A stretch of DNA of 64,000 bases from Bacteroidetes bacterium UBA7674. GTDB taxonomy: Bacteria > Bacteroidota > Bacteroidia > Chitinophagales > Chitinophagaceae. The stretch lies in contig DLHG01000004.1 in assembly GCA_002483105.1 (NCBI GenBank), positions 16,579-80,578 of the forward strand, given 5' to 3'. Positions 25,117 to 32,439 of the stretch are shown piece after piece (positions within the stretch are counted from its first letter, which is position 1; each line of letters starts with the position of its first letter). The notes below the pieces were generated by a model, which saw only the letters and a list, made by a program, of their open reading frames with translations, did not search any database and had not been told where the DNA came from. The translations under genes were made by a program, and so were the position numbers.

Positions 25117-25237
25117 CAACTTTACGCGAGTCGACATCGCCCTGGCCCCGTTATTCGCTATCGCTCATGAGAACGTTCGCTTGCACACACAAAGCCTTCG
25201 CACAAAGGGGGAATATTTTCGTGAGTATTATTCGCAA

Positions 25238-25276
25238 ATTGAAAACTGCCAACTGTAAATTGAAAACTGCTAACTG
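25238..25276 (+). repeat. Short direct repeat overlapping the rnc 3' end
   Basis: AATTGAAAACTGCCAACTG is followed a few bases later by AATTGAAAACTGCTAACTG. The second unit supplies the stop codon of rnc on the opposite strand. The rest of 25117-25237 shows no gene. Confidence 0.5.
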
Positions 25277-25986
25277 ATAGCGAGGACTTCGATGGCCTTT
25301 TGCGCAGCAACCTGGCCGGCTTCTTTTTTGTTGTAGCCGGAACCTTGCGCTACTACTTCTCCGTTCAGCGCTATACCGATGGTGAATAGTTTGCGGGAAC
25401 CTTCCATTGTTTCTTCCAATGTGTCGAAAGAAAGGTCGTGATTATTGCGCTGTGCCCAGCTGAGGAGTTTGTTCTTGTAGTTGGTATCTGTATCTGCCAG
25501 CAGGTCTATATCTATGTACGGCCTGATGAGTTGTTTCAGGATGAAGCTTCTCGTTTTAGGGAATCCCTGGTCGAGGTACACCGCGCCTATCAAGGCTTCC
25601 AGGGCATTGCCAAATATATGGCTGCGGCTGAGGCCTTTGTCGTTCTGGTTGTACTGCACCATCTTTTGCAGACCCATACGCATCGCTACATTGTTCAGCG
25701 TTTCACGGCGAACAATGCGGGAACGAAGTTCTGTAAGATAACCTTCAGGTTGATACGGATATTTTTTGAAGAGGTACTCTGCTACTATTGCCCCCAGCAT
25801 GGCATCACCTAAAAATTCTAAACGCTCATTGTTCTGCGCCAGCTCTTCGATCTTAGAGCGGTGCATCAGTGCCAGCTGGTAATACGGTAAATGGTTTGGG
25901 GTAAACCCAAGCATATGCTCCAGTTGGGAAACCAACTGTTTATTGGGGGAAAAGAAATGTAAGATCCTTGAGGTGAACCTACGCAA
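25270..25986 (-). CDS. rnc: Ribonuclease III
   Basis: Double-strand-specific endoribonuclease that matures rRNA and other structured RNA. The catalytic domain shows NNERLEFLGDAMLGAI and the acidic second half GNALEALIGAVYLDQG. A dsRNA-binding domain follows, ending NKKEAGQVAAQKAIEVL. No ATG exists at the right place. A TTG at 25986, preceded by CCAGGAGTAAC, gives MRRFTSRILHFFSPNK, which fits relatives. A second TTG at 26040 is open but would overlap fabF by 53 bp. It follows fabF directly, the conserved acpP-fabF-rnc order. Confidence 0.9.
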   Translation of the reverse strand: MRRFTSRILHFFSPNKQLVSQLEHMLGFTPNHLPYYQLALMHRSKIEELAQNNERLEFLGDAMLGAIVAEYLFKKYPYQPEGYLTELRSRIVRRETLNNVAMRMGLQKMVQYNQNDKGLSRSHIFGNALEALIGAVYLDQGFPKTRSFILKQLIRPYIDIDLLADTDTNYKNKLLSWAQRNNHDLSFDTLEETMEGSRKLFTIGIALNGEVVAQGSGYNKKEAGQVAAQKAIEVLAIS

Positions 25987-25987
25987 G

Positions 25988-27247
25988 TTACTCCTGGTAT
26001 TTTTTAAAGATAATGGAAGCGTTATGCCCTCCAAATCCAAAGGTATTACTTAATGCTGCACGAACGGTACGTTTCTGCGCCTTGTGGAACGTAAAGTTCA
26101 GGCGTGGATCGAACGACGGATCGTCAGTAAAGTGGTTGATGGTAGGAGGAACGATATCATGCTGCACTGCAAGGATACTTGCAATAGCCTCGATAGCACC
26201 CGCAGCACCCAACAGGTGACCGGTCATTGATTTGGTAGAGCTGATGTTCACATTGTAAGCATGCTCACCAAATACTCTTTGTATAGCTGTGGCTTCACTG
26301 ATGTCGCCGAGTGGTGTAGAAGTACCGTGTACATTAATATAGTCGATGTCTTCAGGCACCATATCCGCATCTTCCAGCGCGTTCTTCATTACATTGAAAG
26401 CACCGAGCCCTTCCGGGTGCGGAGCGGTGAGGTGATACGCATCTGCGCTCATACCGCCACCGGCTACTTCTGCAATAATGTGCGCGCCACGGCGTTTGGC
26501 ATGTTCCAGTTCTTCCACTACTATACAGCCCGCACCTTCACCCATCACAAAGCCATCACGATCCAGATCGAACGGACGGCTGGCGGTTTGCGGGGAGTCG
26601 TTGCGTTCGCTCAATGCTTTCATAGCATTGAACCCACCAATACCCGACTCAGTTACCACCGCTTCAGAGCCACCGCAGATAATAGCATCCGCCTTACCTA
26701 TGCGTACATAAGTAAGGGCATCTATCAGTGCATTGGTAGAAGAAGCGCAGGCGCTTACCGTAGCAAAGTTGGGGCCGCGGAAACCATACTTCATAGAAAT
26801 ATGTCCGGAGGCGATATCCAATATCAGCTTTGGAATGAAGAAGGGATTGAAACGCGGAGTGCCATCGCCTTTATTAAAGGCGGTCATCTCCTCGATGAAA
26901 GTGATCATACCACCTATGCCTGATGCCCAGATGACACCTACACGGTCTTGGTTAATCCCTTCCTGTGTCAGGTTTGCCTGTTTCACTGCCTGGTCGGCAG
27001 CTACTACGGCAAGCTGAGAAAAGCGGTCGAGCTTACGTGCTTCTTTGCGCTCGAAGTAATCTTCGGCACTAAAGCCTTTCAACTCACAGGCAAAGCGTGT
27101 TTTAAACTTGCTCGCATCAAATTGTTTAATGAAATCGGCACCCGATACTCCATTAGTCAAGCCTTCCCAATATGCAGGTACGGAATTACCCAATGGTGTA
27201 AGGGCACCGATACCGGTAACGACAACGCGTTTGAACGGTAATTTCAT
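25988..27247 (-). CDS. fabF: Beta-ketoacyl-ACP synthase II
   Basis: Elongating condensing enzyme of type II fatty acid synthesis. The 419-residue thiolase-fold protein opens VVVTGIGALTPLG. It has the nucleophile Cys in VSACASSTNALIDA near residue 165, the first His in VHGTSTPLGD near 305, the Lys/His region STKSMTGHLLGAAGAIEA near 335, and the C-terminal NTFGFGGHNASIIF. acpP lies 33 bp upstream and rnc just downstream, forming the classic operon. Confidence 0.96.
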   Translation of the reverse strand: MKLPFKRVVVTGIGALTPLGNSVPAYWEGLTNGVSGADFIKQFDASKFKTRFACELKGFSAEDYFERKEARKLDRFSQLAVVAADQAVKQANLTQEGINQDRVGVIWASGIGGMITFIEEMTAFNKGDGTPRFNPFFIPKLILDIASGHISMKYGFRGPNFATVSACASSTNALIDALTYVRIGKADAIICGGSEAVVTESGIGGFNAMKALSERNDSPQTASRPFDLDRDGFVMGEGAGCIVVEELEHAKRRGAHIIAEVAGGGMSADAYHLTAPHPEGLGAFNVMKNALEDADMVPEDIDYINVHGTSTPLGDISEATAIQRVFGEHAYNVNISSTKSMTGHLLGAAGAIEAIASILAVQHDIVPPTINHFTDDPSFDPRLNFTFHKAQKRTVRAALSNTFGFGGHNASIIFKKYQE

Positions 27248-27280
27248 TGAAACAATTTCAGTTACAGAGTAGTGTAAAAA

Positions 27281-27517
27281 TTACTTTACGTGTTCTTCCA
27301 GATAAGAGATAGCCTGGCCAACGGTAGTGATGGTTTCCGCTTGTTCATCAGGAATAGAGATGTTGAATTCTTTTTCGAATTCCATTATCAGTTCCACTGT
27401 ATCAAGTGAATCTGCGCCGAGGTCGTTAGTAAAGCTGGCTTCCGGTGTAACTTCTGATTCGTCAACACCCAGTTTGTCTACAATGATCTTTTTAACGCGA
27501 TTTGCAATTTCAGACAT
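27281..27517 (-). CDS. acpP: Acyl carrier protein
   Basis: A 78-residue acidic carrier of fatty acyl chains. The phosphopantetheine attachment Ser is in GADSLDTVELIM. The usual four-helix pattern is present, with NDLG before the site and FEKEFNISIPDEQAETI after it. It is the first gene of acpP-fabF-rnc. TATTTTTG lies about 35 bp upstream on the minus strand as a possible -10-type element. Confidence 0.96.
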   Translation of the reverse strand: MSEIANRVKKIIVDKLGVDESEVTPEASFTNDLGADSLDTVELIMEFEKEFNISIPDEQAETITTVGQAISYLEEHVK

Positions 27518-27637
27518 AGCTAATGCAATTTAATTTTATGCTGCAAAAATATACTTTTTGACAAAAAGCGGAAGGAATACTTTGCTTTTCGCCGATATTC
27601 TTTTTTGGGGATAGTTATTAGGCTTTATTGACATTTA

Positions 27638-28321
27638 TTAATTAACCCGATTTATGCGGTTTATTCGCTCTTCTACTATCTGTCCATCCCTCATTATCAG
27701 CGTTCTATCAGTCATTTCGGCCATTGTTTCATTATGGGTTATCATAATAAAAGTCTGGTTTAATTTTTCCCTCAGCTCCAGGAATAGTTCGTGAATATGC
27801 TGTGCATTGGCGCTATCCAGGTTACCGGTAGGCTCATCGGCCATCACAATAGAGGGTTTGTTGACCAGTGCACGGGCTATTGCTACCCTTTGTTGCTCGC
27901 CACCGGAGAGCTCAGAAGGCTTGTTTTCCAGCCTTTGCGCCAGCCCCACAGTACCCAGTATTTCAGCTGCCTGTGCCAGGCCCTCTTTTTTGCCTTTGCC
28001 GCCTATCCACAGGGGTATAGCTACATTTTCTACTGCGCTAAACTCCGGCAGCAGGTGGTGGAACTGGAATACGAAACCGATATTCCTGTTGCGGAACAGC
28101 GACTGCTTTTTGCCGGGAAGACCAAACAGGTCGGTATTATCAATAGTTACTTTACCGGAGTCAGGCCTGTCCAATGAACCTAGCAGATGCAGCAGCGTTG
28201 TCTTTCCCGCACCTGACGGGCCTATCACAGATACTATCTCACCTTTGTTAATACTTAGTGACACGTTATTGACAACGGTGATATTGGAATACTTTTTGAT
28301 CAGGTTATTGGCAACAAGCAT
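27638..28321 (-). CDS. ABC transporter ATP-binding protein, LolD/MacB type
   Basis: A 227-residue ATPase with Walker A GPSGAGKTTLL, Q-loop FVFQFHHLLPEF, signature LSGGEQQRVAIARAL, Walker B VMADEPTGNLD and the switch His in MITHNE. The LLPEF pattern and overall length resemble LolD (lipoprotein release) and related MacB-class ATPases. No permease gene is adjacent, which is common for lolD in Bacteroidota, so the partner and cargo are uncertain. Confidence 0.85.
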   Translation of the reverse strand: MLVANNLIKKYSNITVVNNVSLSINKGEIVSVIGPSGAGKTTLLHLLGSLDRPDSGKVTIDNTDLFGLPGKKQSLFRNRNIGFVFQFHHLLPEFSAVENVAIPLWIGGKGKKEGLAQAAEILGTVGLAQRLENKPSELSGGEQQRVAIARALVNKPSIVMADEPTGNLDSANAQHIHELFLELREKLNQTFIMITHNETMAEMTDRTLIMRDGQIVEERINRINRVN

Positions 28322-28461
28322 GGTGTAAATGTAGTTATTTGCTCAATTAGTCAGTACGTACAATAAGAATGAAAATTGCTTGTTGTATAGAATAGGCTTG
28401 AAATGATAATATTGGGCGAGTAGCTAAAAGATGATTTGTGAATAATATAAAGGAAAGAAAA

Positions 28462-28492
28462 TTTGTATTATTTGTAGTAAAGGTTACATTTG
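28462..28492 (+). promoter_or_regulatory. Promoter of the DUF2795 gene
   Basis: TTTG at 28462-28465, 19 nt, then TACATTTG at 28485-28492. This is a perfect match to the Bacteroidota consensus, 34 bp upstream of the ATG. Confidence 0.78.
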
Positions 28493-28526
28493 CCAAAATC
28501 AAGGATAAAAGAAAAATTAATTTAAT

Positions 28527-28748
28527 ATGTTTTGGACCTTAGAATTAGCTTCACACTTAGAAGACGCTCCGTGGCCTGCCACCAAAGACGAACTTATTGA
28601 TTATGCTATACGTTCGGGTGCACCATTGGAAGTAGTTGAGAACTTGCAAGAGTTAGACGACGAAGGGGAAATATATGAAGGCATAGAAGACATATGGCCT
28701 GATTATCCTACCCAGGAAGACTTCTTCTTTAATGAAGATGAGTATTGA
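28527..28748 (+). CDS. DUF2795 family protein
   Basis: A very acidic 73-residue protein (LEDAPWPATKDELIDYAIRS, then EVVENLQELDDEGEIYEGIEDIWPDY). It matches DUF2795, a short helical domain common in Bacteroidota and Actinobacteria with no established role. It has a perfect consensus promoter and a strong terminator, so it is a single-gene unit, probably well expressed. Confidence 0.82.
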   Translation: MFWTLELASHLEDAPWPATKDELIDYAIRSGAPLEVVENLQELDDEGEIYEGIEDIWPDYPTQEDFFFNEDEY

Positions 28749-28773
28749 TCCCACGACGAAAAAAATGTTCTGT

Positions 28774-28806
28774 GTGCCTCCGCTAATGCGGGGGCATATT
28801 TTTTTT
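28774..28806 (+). terminator. Terminator of the DUF2795 gene
   Basis: GCCTCCGC pairs with GCGGGGGC around TAAT, then ATATTTTTTTTG. Confidence 0.88.
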
Positions 28807-28832
28807 GTTTTGTTCCTCGCAAATCGAAGATC

Positions 28833-29243
28833 ATGGAAAAATTCAAAATAGAATACATTAATCCGGAAGGGCTTATTAAGAATCCGGCGTTCACTAATGT
28901 TATATCGGTAAGTGGTAATGCGCGGACGATATATGTAGGTGAACAGAATTCTAACAATGCTGCAGGAGAAATAGTAGCGAAGGGAGATTTTAAAGGGCAG
29001 ACGGTACAGGTGCTGAATAATATAAAAACTGCACTGCAAGCAGCCGGTGCAGATGTAGATAACATCATTAAGATGACGATGTACATGTTGCAAGGGCAAG
29101 ATTTGAAAGAAGGTTTTGCTGCTTTCCAGGAGACTTGGGGTATGTTGAAAAATCCGCCGGTAATAACGGGTGTGTTTGTTTCTGCGCTGGCGAATCCGGA
29201 TTATCTTATTGGGATAGAGGTGGTTGCTGTGGTGGAAGGGTAG
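28833..29243 (+). CDS. RidA-like protein lacking the catalytic arginine
   Basis: A 136-residue member of the YjgF/YER057c/UK114 superfamily. The fold is visible in YVGEQNSN, QVLNNIKTALQAAGADVDNII and GIEVVAVVEG. In active RidA enzymes an Arg follows the xPAR motif before the (S/T)xVxV strand. Here the equivalent segment reads PPVITGVFVSAL, with Ile at that position, so 2-aminoacrylate deaminase activity is not expected. It probably belongs to one of the Rid subfamilies without that residue. A canonical RidA is encoded at 47296. Confidence 0.8.
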   Translation: MEKFKIEYINPEGLIKNPAFTNVISVSGNARTIYVGEQNSNNAAGEIVAKGDFKGQTVQVLNNIKTALQAAGADVDNIIKMTMYMLQGQDLKEGFAAFQETWGMLKNPPVITGVFVSALANPDYLIGIEVVAVVEG

Positions 29244-29246
29244 GCG

Positions 29247-29660
29247 TTATACATCCCCCCTTTGAAGGGGGTTAGGGGGATGTTGACTCACGCCCAGCAA
29301 TTCTCCAACTAGCACTTCAATGGCACGTAGTGTATTTACTATATCTGCATTTACATCTTTTTCTAAAAACCTGATAACCCTTATTCCGAAGTCTTCAAGC
29401 TTTTGTTGCCGGAGAATATCATTCAGATAAACTGCATCATCATTGTGACTGCCGCCATCTACCTCTATAACTAGTTTTATTTCGTGAGAGTAGAAATCAA
29501 CAATGTAATTGTCTATTGGAACCTGTCTATGAAACTCAACTCCGCTAGCCTTATTGCGTATATGTTTCCACAAAAGCTTTTCAGCAGGAGTACCTTCTTT
29601 ACGTAACTTCTTGGCAAGCTCTTTAAGTATTGGATTATATGGAATAATCTTATTGCGCAC
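29247..29660 (-). CDS. DUF559 domain (Vsr-like endonuclease fold) protein
   Basis: A 137-residue protein of the DUF559 family, related to very-short-patch-repair endonucleases. Family marks are TPAEKLLWKHIRNK, FHRQVPIDNYIVDFYSHE with the metal-binding Asp, KLVIEVDGGSHN, and an IRVIRFLEKDV end. The role in most bacteria is unknown. The start is GTG directly after an in-frame TGA. The last about 15 codons (GVSQHPPNPLQRGDV) are encoded by a family B intergenic repeat, so the original C-terminus was probably replaced by repeat DNA. Confidence 0.8.
   Translation of the reverse strand: MRNKIIPYNPILKELAKKLRKEGTPAEKLLWKHIRNKASGVEFHRQVPIDNYIVDFYSHEIKLVIEVDGGSHNDDAVYLNDILRQQKLEDFGIRVIRFLEKDVNADIVNTLRAIEVLVGELLGVSQHPPNPLQRGDV
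29254..29292 (+). repeat. Hairpin intergenic repeat, family B (inside the DUF559 3' end)
   Basis: CCCCCCTTTGAAGGGGG followed by TTAGGGGGATGTTGACTCACG, nearly the same as 18861-18897. It overlaps the end of the DUF559 reading frame. Confidence 0.75.
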
Positions 29661-29682
29661 TCAATAAAGATAAATTATTCTT

Positions 29683-29768
29683 CGCAAGCCGACATCCCCC
29701 TACCCCCTAAAGGGGGAATATGTTTCTTACTCTGTACGAGCCGGGCAACCGCAAGGGATTGCCCCTAC
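29683..29768. repeat. Family B repeat followed by a family C repeat
   Basis: 29683-29719 is a family B unit in minus orientation (CGCAAGCCGACATCCCCC, then TACCCCCTAAAGGGGGAA). 29738-29768 is a family C unit (GAGCCGGGCAACCGCAAGGG followed by ATTGCCCCTAC), whose GGGCAA/TTGCCC ends can pair. They occupy the whole gap upstream of DUF559 and downstream of truB. Confidence 0.7.
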
Positions 29769-29786
29769 ATTTATATGCGTTATGTT

Positions 29787-30485
29787 TTATGGGCGGTCTT
29801 CCCAGGTGGGTTTTAGATGGCGCATCCATTCCTGTGGTGTAGGTGCATCGTCAACATTGAACTCACCTATTTTAGTTCTGCGTAATTCTTTTAAGAATCC
29901 ACCACAACCTACAGCTTGCCCAAAGTCGTGTGCGAGTGAACGGATGTAAGTACCTGTGCTACAGTTGACACGGAAATGAACTTCAGGTAATTCTATCTTT
30001 GTTATTTCAAACTCAGTGATGGTGACAGTGCGTGGTTCCAGTACAATTTCCTTTCCTTCACGTGCAAGTGCGTAAGCACGCTTGCCATCTTTTTTTATTG
30101 CAGAGTGTATCGGTGGTATCTGTTGTATATCTCCGGTGAATTGCGCGACAGTATTTTTGATTTGCTCTTCCGTGATTCCTTCTATTGACTGAAAATTTTC
30201 GGGTTGGCTTTCGAGATCGTAGGTAGCAGTAGTTGCACCGAGACGGATAATACCTGTATACTCCTTTGGTTGGCGTTGATAGTCGCTGATCTTCTTGGTG
30301 AAAGCACCTGTGCAGCAGATGAGCAAACCGGTAGCAAGGGGGTCTAAAGTGCCTGCATGGCCTATTTTGGCTTTCATGAGCCTCTTTATACTATTGATGG
30401 CCTGGAATGATGACCATTCGTAGGGTTTGTCTATTAGTATCACGCTTCCTTCTATCAGTTCCTCCGGAGTGGGTAATTGTTTCAT
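29787..30485 (-). CDS. truB: tRNA pseudouridine(55) synthase
   Basis: Makes pseudouridine 55 in the T-loop of tRNAs. The 232-residue protein has the catalytic Asp in GHAGTLDPLATGLL, then LGATTATYDLESQ and the GKRAYALAREG segment, and CSTGTYIRSLAHDFG. It is shorter than E. coli TruB because it lacks the C-terminal PUA domain, as usual in Bacteroidota. The ATG at 30485 begins the conserved part; the frame open upstream to 30584 translates a family A repeat. Confidence 0.94.
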   Translation of the reverse strand: MKQLPTPEELIEGSVILIDKPYEWSSFQAINSIKRLMKAKIGHAGTLDPLATGLLICCTGAFTKKISDYQRQPKEYTGIIRLGATTATYDLESQPENFQSIEGITEEQIKNTVAQFTGDIQQIPPIHSAIKKDGKRAYALAREGKEIVLEPRTVTITEFEITKIELPEVHFRVNCSTGTYIRSLAHDFGQAVGCGGFLKELRRTKIGEFNVDDAPTPQEWMRHLKPTWEDRP

Positions 30486-30548
30486 TGGGTGCAAAGATAG
30501 GTTTTGAAGTAGGATTCTGTTGATTTTGGGAATTTTCGTTGAGGGGCT

Positions 30549-30608
30549 CGAGTAGCCCACCCCGCCCAAGCTTCGCAAGGGCACCCCTCCCTGCCAGGAG
30601 GGGGAGTC
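30549..30608 (-). repeat. GC-rich hairpin intergenic repeat, family A, short form
   Basis: On the minus strand GACTCCCCCTCCTGGCAGG, then GAGGGGTGCCCTTGCGAAGC and TTGGGCGGGGTGGGCTACTCG. It is the 3728-3819 type without the inner GGATGAACTATCCGTTCG arm. It lies between paaD and truB. Confidence 0.78.
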
Positions 30609-30617
30609 AATGTATAT

Positions 30618-31112
30618 TTAATGGCACTTAAAATGTTCGAATGGTTCGTGGCAGGAGTTGCATTTGTAGAGGGACTTGCAGGCGGTCGCAGCGAACTGGC
30701 TGGTGAGCTCCGTATTGTCAGAACCGCAACGGGGACAGGGAACATTATCGTCTTCAAACAGGCCGAGGGCATTTGTTGATTTGCGATATGGCGGCGCTAT
30801 TCCGTATTCATTCAATTTTCGTTTGCCTTCTTCACTCATCCAGTCGGTTGTCCAGGCGGGGCTGAGCTGGTTCTCTATGTTTACTTTACTGATGCCTTTG
30901 CTGAGTAGCACCATGCGTATCTGCATGGATATTACGTCCATTGCAGGGCAACCGCTGTATGTTGGTGTGATAAAAATAGTAGCAGTTGTTTGTCCATTTT
31001 CTTCAGTGACTTGTACGTCTCTTACAATGCCTAAGTCGAGAATAGTGAGTACGGGAACTTCGGGATCAGTTACTGTGCTTAGCCATTCGTATATGTGTTC
31101 TGCTGTTATCAT
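30618..31112 (-). CDS. paaD: Phenylacetyl-CoA epoxidase subunit PaaD
   Basis: A 164-residue protein of the PaaD/PaaJ type. An N-terminal MIP18 (DUF59) domain (VTDPEVPVLTILDLGIVRDV, TPTYSGCPAMDVI) is followed by a four-Cys zinc-ribbon-like tail (VPCPRCGSDNTEL, YKCNSCHEPFEHFKCH). PaaD is thought to help mature the iron centre of the PaaABCE epoxidase. It is the last gene of paaABCD; the reductase gene paaE is not in this window. Confidence 0.92.
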   Translation of the reverse strand: MITAEHIYEWLSTVTDPEVPVLTILDLGIVRDVQVTEENGQTTATIFITPTYSGCPAMDVISMQIRMVLLSKGISKVNIENQLSPAWTTDWMSEEGKRKLNEYGIAPPYRKSTNALGLFEDDNVPCPRCGSDNTELTSQFAATACKSLYKCNSCHEPFEHFKCH

Positions 31113-31138
31113 TTCGCACGAATATTTATCCTCATCAC

Positions 31139-31169
31139 GAGCGGGGCAACCGCAAGGGATTGCCCCTAC
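31139..31169 (+). repeat. Family C repeat between paaC and paaD
   Basis: GAGCGGGGCAACCGCAAGGG followed by ATTGCCCCTAC, the same unit as 29738-29768. GGGCAA and TTGCCC can pair in RNA. Confidence 0.72.
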
Positions 31170-31176
31170 TTAGCAA

Positions 31177-31995
31177 CTACCACTGCATGTTAGGGTAGGC
31201 ACGTTGAACGAATTGTAATTCGGCGAGAATGTAACCTAAGTGTTCTGAGTGCTTGCCTTCTTTTCCGCCCTGGTGCATCCAGCCGTTTGCAGGAACATCA
31301 AGGTTAGCTTCCGCGAAAACCGCTGCTACGCGCTCTTTCCAGAGGGTTTTGATCTTCTCCAGATCAACGCCGATACCTGATGTTGCAACAGCTTTTTCAG
31401 CTTCACTCATCGTTAATAATTCGCCGGTGAACTGCCACCTGTTGGCAATCGCTTCATTTATTCGTTGTGCACTTTCATCTGTACCATCACCTAAACGTAT
31501 CACCCACTCACTGCTCCAACGGAGGTGATAAGTAACTTCCTTCAATGATTTTTCTGCTATGGCTGAAAGTGTAACGTCAGTACTCTTTTGCAATTCTGTA
31601 TAAAAGAAGAAATTGAATACATCGTAAAAGAAAGAACGAATGATGGTGTATGCCCAGTCTTTATTGGGTTGCTCTACTAATAGTGTATTCCTGAAATCCC
31701 AACCATCGCGGAGATAGGCGAGATCGTCTTCATCTACTTGCTTCCCATCTTTGATAATGCTTTGTATAGCAGAAGAAGTGAAGAAGTGTTCTTTTTCAGA
31801 TACCGGCAGGGCATTGAATTGCTCCGCCGCATATTGATAAAAACTACGCGCCTGTCCGAGGTGATCCAGCGCTGTGTTAGTGAGTGCTATGTCTTGTTCC
31901 AGTACCGGGCCGTGTCCGCACCATTCGCTTATTCTGTGTCCCAGGATGAGCGCGTTATCTGCTAATTGTAAAGTATATTTCAGTAACTCTTTCAT
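31177..31995 (-). CDS. paaC: Phenylacetyl-CoA epoxidase subunit PaaC
   Basis: Structural, ferritin-like subunit that pairs with PaaA in the oxygenase. The 272-residue protein shows the family segments LGHRISEWCGHGPVLEQDIAL, NTALDHLGQARSFYQYAAE, YTIIRSFFYDVF and EVTYHLRWSSEWVIRLGDGT, plus a C-terminal GWMHQGGKEGKHSEHLGYIL. It lies between paaB and paaD on the same strand. Confidence 0.95.
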   Translation of the reverse strand: MKELLKYTLQLADNALILGHRISEWCGHGPVLEQDIALTNTALDHLGQARSFYQYAAEQFNALPVSEKEHFFTSSAIQSIIKDGKQVDEDDLAYLRDGWDFRNTLLVEQPNKDWAYTIIRSFFYDVFNFFFYTELQKSTDVTLSAIAEKSLKEVTYHLRWSSEWVIRLGDGTDESAQRINEAIANRWQFTGELLTMSEAEKAVATSGIGVDLEKIKTLWKERVAAVFAEANLDVPANGWMHQGGKEGKHSEHLGYILAELQFVQRAYPNMQW

Positions 31996-32058
31996 TGCTA
32001 TTCATTTTGCCCGCAGACATTCGCAGAAATAACCGCAGACATCCGCAGAACTTTACAA

Positions 32059-32367
32059 TTACATGTGCGTTAACTCGTCAGGAAGGTCATAGAACGTAGG
32101 ATGACGATATATCTTATCAGTTGCAGGTTCGTACATAGAGTCAGACTCATGCGGATCTGAGGCGTGGATGTTCTTACTCTCCACCACCCAGATGCTGACA
32201 CCTTCCATACGGCGGGTATATACATCGCGTGCATTTTCCATTGCCATTTGCGCATCGGCTGCGTGAAGACTACCGGCGTGTTTATGGTCGAGGCCTGTTT
32301 TGCTGCGGATGAATACTTCCCACAAAGGCCATTCGTTCTGGTAATTATTTTCAGCTTGTGTTGACAT
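32059..32367 (-). CDS. paaB: Phenylacetyl-CoA epoxidase subunit PaaB
   Basis: A small (102-residue) subunit bridging PaaAC dimers. It has the characteristic WPLWEVFIRSKTGLDHKHAG start, HAADAQMAMENARDVYTRR, and VSIWVVESKNI. It stands between paaA and paaC. The gap to paaC holds an imperfect 18-bp direct repeat (32011-32028 and 32033-32050). Confidence 0.94.
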   Translation of the reverse strand: MSTQAENNYQNEWPLWEVFIRSKTGLDHKHAGSLHAADAQMAMENARDVYTRRMEGVSIWVVESKNIHASDPHESDSMYEPATDKIYRHPTFYDLPDELTHM

Positions 32368-32405
32368 TTTCTTCTTTTTAGGTTAATCGCGGGAATTCTA
32401 TCCGC

Positions 32406-32436
32406 GAGCCGGGCGAACGCAAGGCATCGCCCCTAC
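32406..32436 (+). repeat. Family C repeat between paaA and paaB
   Basis: GAGCCGGGCGAACGCAAGGC followed by ATCGCCCCTAC, a compensated variant (GGGCGA pairing with TCGCCC) of the 29738 and 31139 units. Confidence 0.7.
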
Positions 32437-32439
32437 AGT

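Noticed and set aside
30486..30584. Longer N-terminus for truB
   Set aside because: The extra residues come from a family A repeat and are not part of known TruB proteins; ATG 30485 starts the conserved region.
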